A DNA stretch of 64,000 nt from an uncultured Lachnospiraceae bacterium (GTDB taxonomy: Bacteria; Bacillota; Clostridia; Lachnospirales; Lachnospiraceae), in NCBI GenBank assembly GCA_947591155.1, contig CANQDA010000013.1, forward strand, positions 1 through 64,000. Direction: 5' to 3'. Made by a program: the position numbers and the translations under genes. A model generated the notes under the pieces. The model did no database searches. It was given only the letters and a program-made list of their open reading frames with translations, and was not told the origin of the DNA. This document shows positions 60,570 to 64,000 of this stretch, piece after piece; positions within the stretch are counted from its first letter, which is position 1; each line of letters starts with the position of its first letter.

Positions 60570-61427
60570 ATGAGATTTGTGATCGTGACCGGGATGTCCG
60601 GCGCCGGGAAGAGAACTGCATTGAAGATATTGGAGGACAAGGGGTACTTCTGCGCGGACAATATCCCGCTGCCGCTTGTCGAGAAGTTCGCGGAGCTCTC
60701 CGTGATGCAGGAGGGCGGGCACGACAAGGTGGCGCTCGGGATCGACAGCCGCACAGACCTTGAGGAGAAAGCAGTCCGCACGATGCTGGAGCGTCTCAAA
60801 GGACAGGGGATCTCCTGCGAGATCCTGTTCCTAGACGCGAGCGACACGGTGCTGCTGCGGCGCTACAAGGAGACCAGACGCAGCCATCCGATGGCGAGGG
60901 ACGCCAGGATCGCCGAGGGCATCGCGCAGGAGCGCAAAGAGCTTATTTTTCTGAAGCGATTGGCGGATTACATCATTGACACGTCGACGCTGTTGACGCG
61001 CGAGCTGCGCGGCGAGATGGAAAAGATCTTTGTGGAGAGCGAGGACTACCGCAATATCTATGTCACGATCCTTTCTTTCGGATTCAAATACGGGATCCCG
61101 ACCGATTCGGACCTTGTGTTTGACGTGCGTTTCCTGCCGAACCCGTATTATGTGGAGGAGCTGCGGCCGAAGACGGGGAAGGATCCGGAGGTACAGGACT
61201 ATGTGATGCAGACCGGGACGGCCGGGCAGTTTCTGGAGAAGCTTACGGATCTGATCGAATTTTCCCTGCCGTATTATGTGGACGAAGGGAAGAACCAGCT
61301 CGTGATCAGCATCGGCTGTACGGGCGGCCAGCATCGGTCGGTGACGATCGCCGAGCAGCTGTATCAGAAACTGAGCACGCATTCCGAGTATGGGCTGAAA
61401 CTGGAGCATCGGGATGTCCGCAGCTGA
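60570..61427 (+). CDS. rapZ: RapZ/YvcJ-type nucleotide-binding protein
   Basis: This 285-residue P-loop protein of the RapZ family binds nucleotides and, in E. coli, is the adaptor for RNase E cleavage of GlmZ; in Bacillus YvcJ has another role. Visible blocks are VTGMSGAGKRTALKILEDKGYFCADN, the FLDASDTVLLRRYKETRRSHPM Walker B region, SFGFKYGIPTDSDLVFDVRFLPNPYY and IGCTGGQHRSV. The P-loop Ser after Lys is Arg (GKRT), which is unusual. It is second in the operon. Confidence 0.9.
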   Translation: MRFVIVTGMSGAGKRTALKILEDKGYFCADNIPLPLVEKFAELSVMQEGGHDKVALGIDSRTDLEEKAVRTMLERLKGQGISCEILFLDASDTVLLRRYKETRRSHPMARDARIAEGIAQERKELIFLKRLADYIIDTSTLLTRELRGEMEKIFVESEDYRNIYVTILSFGFKYGIPTDSDLVFDVRFLPNPYYVEELRPKTGKDPEVQDYVMQTGTAGQFLEKLTDLIEFSLPYYVDEGKNQLVISIGCTGGQHRSVTIAEQLYQKLSTHSEYGLKLEHRDVRS

Positions 61428-61444
61428 GTAAACCGGAGGAAAAA

Positions 61445-62407
61445 ATGTCATTTTCAGGAGAAGTCAAGGAAGAACTGTCACGTCTGATCCCGGAGGCGAG
61501 GCACTGCCAACTGGCGGAATTAGCGGCGATCACGGGCATGTGCGGCTCGGTCTGCATCTCGGTATCGGGGCGTTGGAGTCTGAAGTTTCACACAGAAAAT
61601 ATCAGTGTGGCAAGAAAATGCTTTACATTATTGAAAAAAACATTTAATATATGTAGTGACGTTTCCGTGCGTTTACATAAAGGCGGCAAAAACAGCACTC
61701 AGATATACACGCTGCTGGTCAGGGACCATGAGAGTGTCATGCACATTCTTCACGCACTGAAGCTTCTCGATGAGGAGGGAGAGGTGACGGAGCAGGTCTC
61801 GCCGGCGAATCAGCTTCTGGTGCAAAAGTCATGCTGCAGGAGAGCTTTCATCCGGGGTGCGTTTTTGACCTCCGGTTCGATCAGCAATCCGGAGCGGTCT
61901 TATCATTTCGAGATCGCGTGCACGTCCACAGAGCGGGCGCGGCAGCTTGGCGCGCTGATACATTCCTTTGGCCCGGATGCCAAAATTGTACAGCGTAAAA
62001 AATATTATATCGTGTATATTAAAGAGGGAGCCCAGATCGTCGATATGCTCAACATCATGGGAGCGCATGTGTCGCTGATGAATCTGGAGAACATCCGGAT
62101 CGTCCGGGACATGAGAAATACGGTGAACCGCAAGGTGAACTGCGAGGCCGCGAATATCAACAAGACGGTAAGCGCGGCGGTAAGACAAATGGAGGATATC
62201 CGTTATCTGACAGAACACAGAGATGCAGAGACATTGCCCGAGGGGCTGGCGGATATTGCGTTGCTGCGGTTGGCTCATCCTGAAGCTTCGCTGAAGGAGT
62301 TGGGGGAGATGCTTGTGCCGCCCATCGGGAAATCGGGCGTGAATCACAGGCTGCGGAAATTGAGCCGGTTGGCAGAGGATTTAAGGGCAAGACAAGGAGG
62401 AATATAG
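61445..62407 (+). CDS. whiA: Sporulation/cell division regulator WhiA
   Basis: This 320-residue protein has an N-terminal LAGLIDADG-derived domain pair (about 5-200, with RAFIRGAFLTSGSISNPERSYHFEI) and a C-terminal helix-turn-helix (about 225-315, with LAHPEASLKELGEMLVPPIGKSGVNHRLRKL). WhiA binds DNA and influences cell division and chromosome segregation in Firmicutes. AACCGGAGGA precedes the ATG. It lies between rapZ and crh, as in Bacillus except that yvcK is absent. Confidence 0.94.
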   Translation: MSFSGEVKEELSRLIPEARHCQLAELAAITGMCGSVCISVSGRWSLKFHTENISVARKCFTLLKKTFNICSDVSVRLHKGGKNSTQIYTLLVRDHESVMHILHALKLLDEEGEVTEQVSPANQLLVQKSCCRRAFIRGAFLTSGSISNPERSYHFEIACTSTERARQLGALIHSFGPDAKIVQRKKYYIVYIKEGAQIVDMLNIMGAHVSLMNLENIRIVRDMRNTVNRKVNCEAANINKTVSAAVRQMEDIRYLTEHRDAETLPEGLADIALLRLAHPEASLKELGEMLVPPIGKSGVNHRLRKLSRLAEDLRARQGGI

Positions 62408-62409
62408 TT

Positions 62410-62667
62410 ATGATGAAAAAGGAAATCACGATTCAGCTTCCCAACGATTTGGAGGCCAGGCCTGTGGCGCTTCTGGTGCAGGTGGCAAGTCAGTATCAGA
62501 GCGAGATCCATTTGGAGAGCGAGGGCAAGACAGTCAACGCGAAGAGCATCATGGGAATGATGACTTTTGGTCTTACCGCAGGCGAGAAGATCGTTGTGAC
62601 AGCCAACGGGGCGGACGAGGCTGAAGCCGTTCACAATATAGAAGAGTATCTGAACACCTTGCAGTAG
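62410..62667 (+). CDS. crh: Crh-like HPr paralogue
   Basis: This 85-residue HPr-fold protein has LEARPVALLVQ where phosphotransferase HPr has the HARP active site. Position 15 is therefore Glu instead of the phosphoryl-accepting His. Ser46 in NAKSIMGMM is kept, the residue phosphorylated by HPr kinase. That pattern, and the position after whiA, match Crh of Bacillus (Gln15), a cofactor of CcpA in catabolite repression rather than a sugar transporter part. AAGGAGG stands 6-9 nt upstream. A terminator follows. Confidence 0.85.
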   Translation: MMKKEITIQLPNDLEARPVALLVQVASQYQSEIHLESEGKTVNAKSIMGMMTFGLTAGEKIVVTANGADEAEAVHNIEEYLNTLQ

Positions 62668-62695
62668 ACAGACCGACAGAGGGATACGGAAGGGA

Positions 62696-62727
62696 AAAGG
62701 ACATTCCGCAGGGATTGTCCTTTTTTT
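62696..62727 (+). terminator. Terminator of the murB operon
   Basis: AAAGGACA (62696-62703) pairs with TGTCCTTT (62716-62723) and continues into a run of seven T. It ends the murB-rapZ-whiA-crh transcript. Confidence 0.8.
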
Positions 62728-62895
62728 GCGCAGGTCGGCGGAAAAGGAATTAGACGACGGCGGGAGCGGTCGGAGAGCAGGAACAGTCAGGGATCGGTAA
62801 AGGCTGTCAGGGCCAGGAAGAGGGGTCAGGGATTGGTAAAGACTGCCGAAGCCAGGAGAGCGGTCAGAGAACAAGAAGAACAGGGGATACATAGA

Positions 62896-63816
62896 ATGAT
62901 GGAAGAAAACAATACGACACAGCGGAGTCGGACAGATTCACAGGCGGCAGCGCGCACGTCGCCCCGGAACTCCGGCAGTTTTCGCAGTACGATAAAATAT
63001 GCGTTCATTTCCAGTCTCCCGGTCATGGCCGGGTATATCGTACTCGGAACCGGATTCGGCGTGCTGCTGCAGGACAAGGGTTACAACTGGCTTTGGGCAG
63101 CGCTGATGAGCGTGACGATTTTTGCCGGGTCGATGCAGTACGTGGCGGTGGATTTGCTTTCAGGCGGGGCGACGCTGATCGCGGCGGCGCTGATGACGGT
63201 GCTCGTGAACATCCGGCACTTGTTCTACGGCCTGACGATGCTGGAGAAATACAGCGACACCGGCTGGAGAAAACCGTACCTGATCTTCGCACTCACGGAC
63301 GAGACCTTCTCGCTCGTGTGCTCGCCGGATCTGCCGGGGGACGTCGACCGAAAAAATTATTACTTTTTCCTCTCGCTGATGAACCAATGCTACTGGATCA
63401 CAGGGAGCATCATCGGGGCGGTGGCAGGAGCCGCGCTGTCCTTCAACTCGGCGGGGATCGACTTCGCGATGACGGCGCTCTTTGTCGTGATCTTCGTGGA
63501 GCAGTGGGAGAAGACGAAGCAGCACCTTCCAGCGATCATCGGCGTCGCGGTCACTGTCGTCTGCCGCCTGCTGTTCGGCACATCGAGCTTCCTGATCCCG
63601 TCGATGATCGGGATACTGGCGGCGATGTTTCTGTTCAAGGGAAAAGTAGATTCCGGTAGTGCGGAATCTACAGCGGATATACGTGGTGCGGCAGACGAAG
63701 CCTTTTCGCAGGATGGCGCAGAAACGCCTTTTCCGCGGACTAACACTCAATACAGATATGGATCCGAGGAATATTCGGATAGAAATAAGACGGCCAAAGG
63801 AGGGGACGAACAATGA
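62896..63816 (+). CDS. azlC: AzlC-type branched-chain amino acid exporter subunit
   Basis: This protein of about 306 residues has an N-terminal hydrophilic stretch (about 1-30) and an AzlC core of several membrane helices: AGYIVLGTGFGVLLQDKGYNW, FAGSMQYVAVDLL, LVNIRHLFYGLTML and TDETFSLV. AzlC with AzlD exports branched-chain amino acids. The C-terminal 50 residues are hydrophilic and unusual for the family. Its stop overlaps azlD by ATGA. ATG 62896 has AGGGGA about 10 nt upstream. Confidence 0.88.
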   Translation: MMEENNTTQRSRTDSQAAARTSPRNSGSFRSTIKYAFISSLPVMAGYIVLGTGFGVLLQDKGYNWLWAALMSVTIFAGSMQYVAVDLLSGGATLIAAALMTVLVNIRHLFYGLTMLEKYSDTGWRKPYLIFALTDETFSLVCSPDLPGDVDRKNYYFFLSLMNQCYWITGSIIGAVAGAALSFNSAGIDFAMTALFVVIFVEQWEKTKQHLPAIIGVAVTVVCRLLFGTSSFLIPSMIGILAAMFLFKGKVDSGSAESTADIRGAADEAFSQDGAETPFPRTNTQYRYGSEEYSDRNKTAKGGDEQ

Positions 63817-64000
63817 TCGATCCGGTACATTCTCTGCTTTTGATCGCGGTGATCGCCGGCGTGACGGCGCTGATCCGTTTCCTGCCGTTCCTCGTGTTTC
63901 ACAAGGGCACGCCGAAGACGGTGCTCTATCTGGGCGAGGTTCTTCCGTACGCGATTATGGGCATGCTGGTCGTCTATTGCCTGAAAGATATCTCGATCAC
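63813..64000 (+). CDS. azlD: AzlD-type exporter subunit (cut by window end)
   Basis: The frame opens at ATG 63813 with AAAGGAGGGG upstream, overlapping the azlC stop. The first 62 residues show two membrane helices (SLLLIAVIAGVTALIRFLPFL and LPYAIMGMLVVYCLKDI), the pattern of AzlD, the small partner of AzlC. The 3' end lies outside the window. Confidence 0.85.
   Translation, partial: MIDPVHSLLLIAVIAGVTALIRFLPFLVFHKGTPKTVLYLGEVLPYAIMGMLVVYCLKDISI

Noticed and set aside
59250..60722. A 490-codon minus-strand frame across murB and the purine-rich spacer
   Set aside because: Its Phe/Ser/Cys-rich stretch is only the complement of the A/G repeat and the rest opposes murB. It has no ribosome site.

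Overview
The window looks like a chromosome segment of a Gram-positive, probably spore-forming member of the Clostridia, most likely Lachnospiraceae. The signs are a pro-sequence-less sigma-K, the murB-rapZ-whiA-crh cluster, AddAB in place of RecBCD, strong AGGAGG ribosome sites, and several small proteins of types I associate with that family. The species was not determined. Core genes look GC-rich, while 1-590, 4440-16600 and 25240-30550 are visibly AT-richer and carry accessory genes.

Layout. 1-4400: a HigBA-like toxin-antitoxin pair, sigK, an Sfp-type phosphopantetheinyl transferase, a homocysteine methyltransferase and upp. 4418-16674: a 12.3-kb integrative element in the 3' end of a tRNA-Ala(CGC) gene. 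It has a 22-bp att duplication, paired integrase arm-type repeats at both ends, three tyrosine recombinases, a serine recombinase, a Rep-like protein with a nested palindrome upstream, a secreted CAP protein, a DUF5688 protein, a RadC-like protein and a convergent type I toxin-antitoxin locus of par/Fst architecture. No relaxase, coupling protein or type IV secretion gene was recognised. 16655-25234: tRNA-Ala, tRNA-Val, then ybaK, nfeD, an SPFH gene, argF, birA, a DUF6145 gene, dusB, greA and lysS.

25240-31400 is a small accessory island: an XRE/ImmA-IrrE/PIN-like three-gene operon, a small membrane-peptide gene with an in-frame amber codon, an overlapping methyltransferase-HNH nuclease pair, a DUF3791 pair and an Fe-S type flavoprotein gene that runs into a 33-bp minisatellite. 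31476-47170 is mostly metabolism and transport: a ferredoxin-type aldo/keto reductase, a metallo-beta-lactamase-fold protein, a WYL regulator behind two duplicated nested hairpins, two complete polar amino-acid ABC transporters, a glycine-riboswitch-controlled AGCS symporter, a lone DltA-like adenylation enzyme and an AI-2E/PerM protein.

47431-64000 holds addB and addA, one open frame joining GtrA, YfhO and aminotransferase domains, the murB-rapZ-whiA-crh operon and azlC-azlD (azlD is cut by the window end). Two related fold-back elements sit downstream of stop codons at 47197 and 59085. The most notable novelties are the par/Fst-like locus at 10750-11069, the XRE/ImmA-IrrE/PIN and methyltransferase-HNH cassettes, the three-domain frame at 54971-59083 and the hairpin-rich repeats. 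All functions are inferred by reading the sequence; no database search was run.
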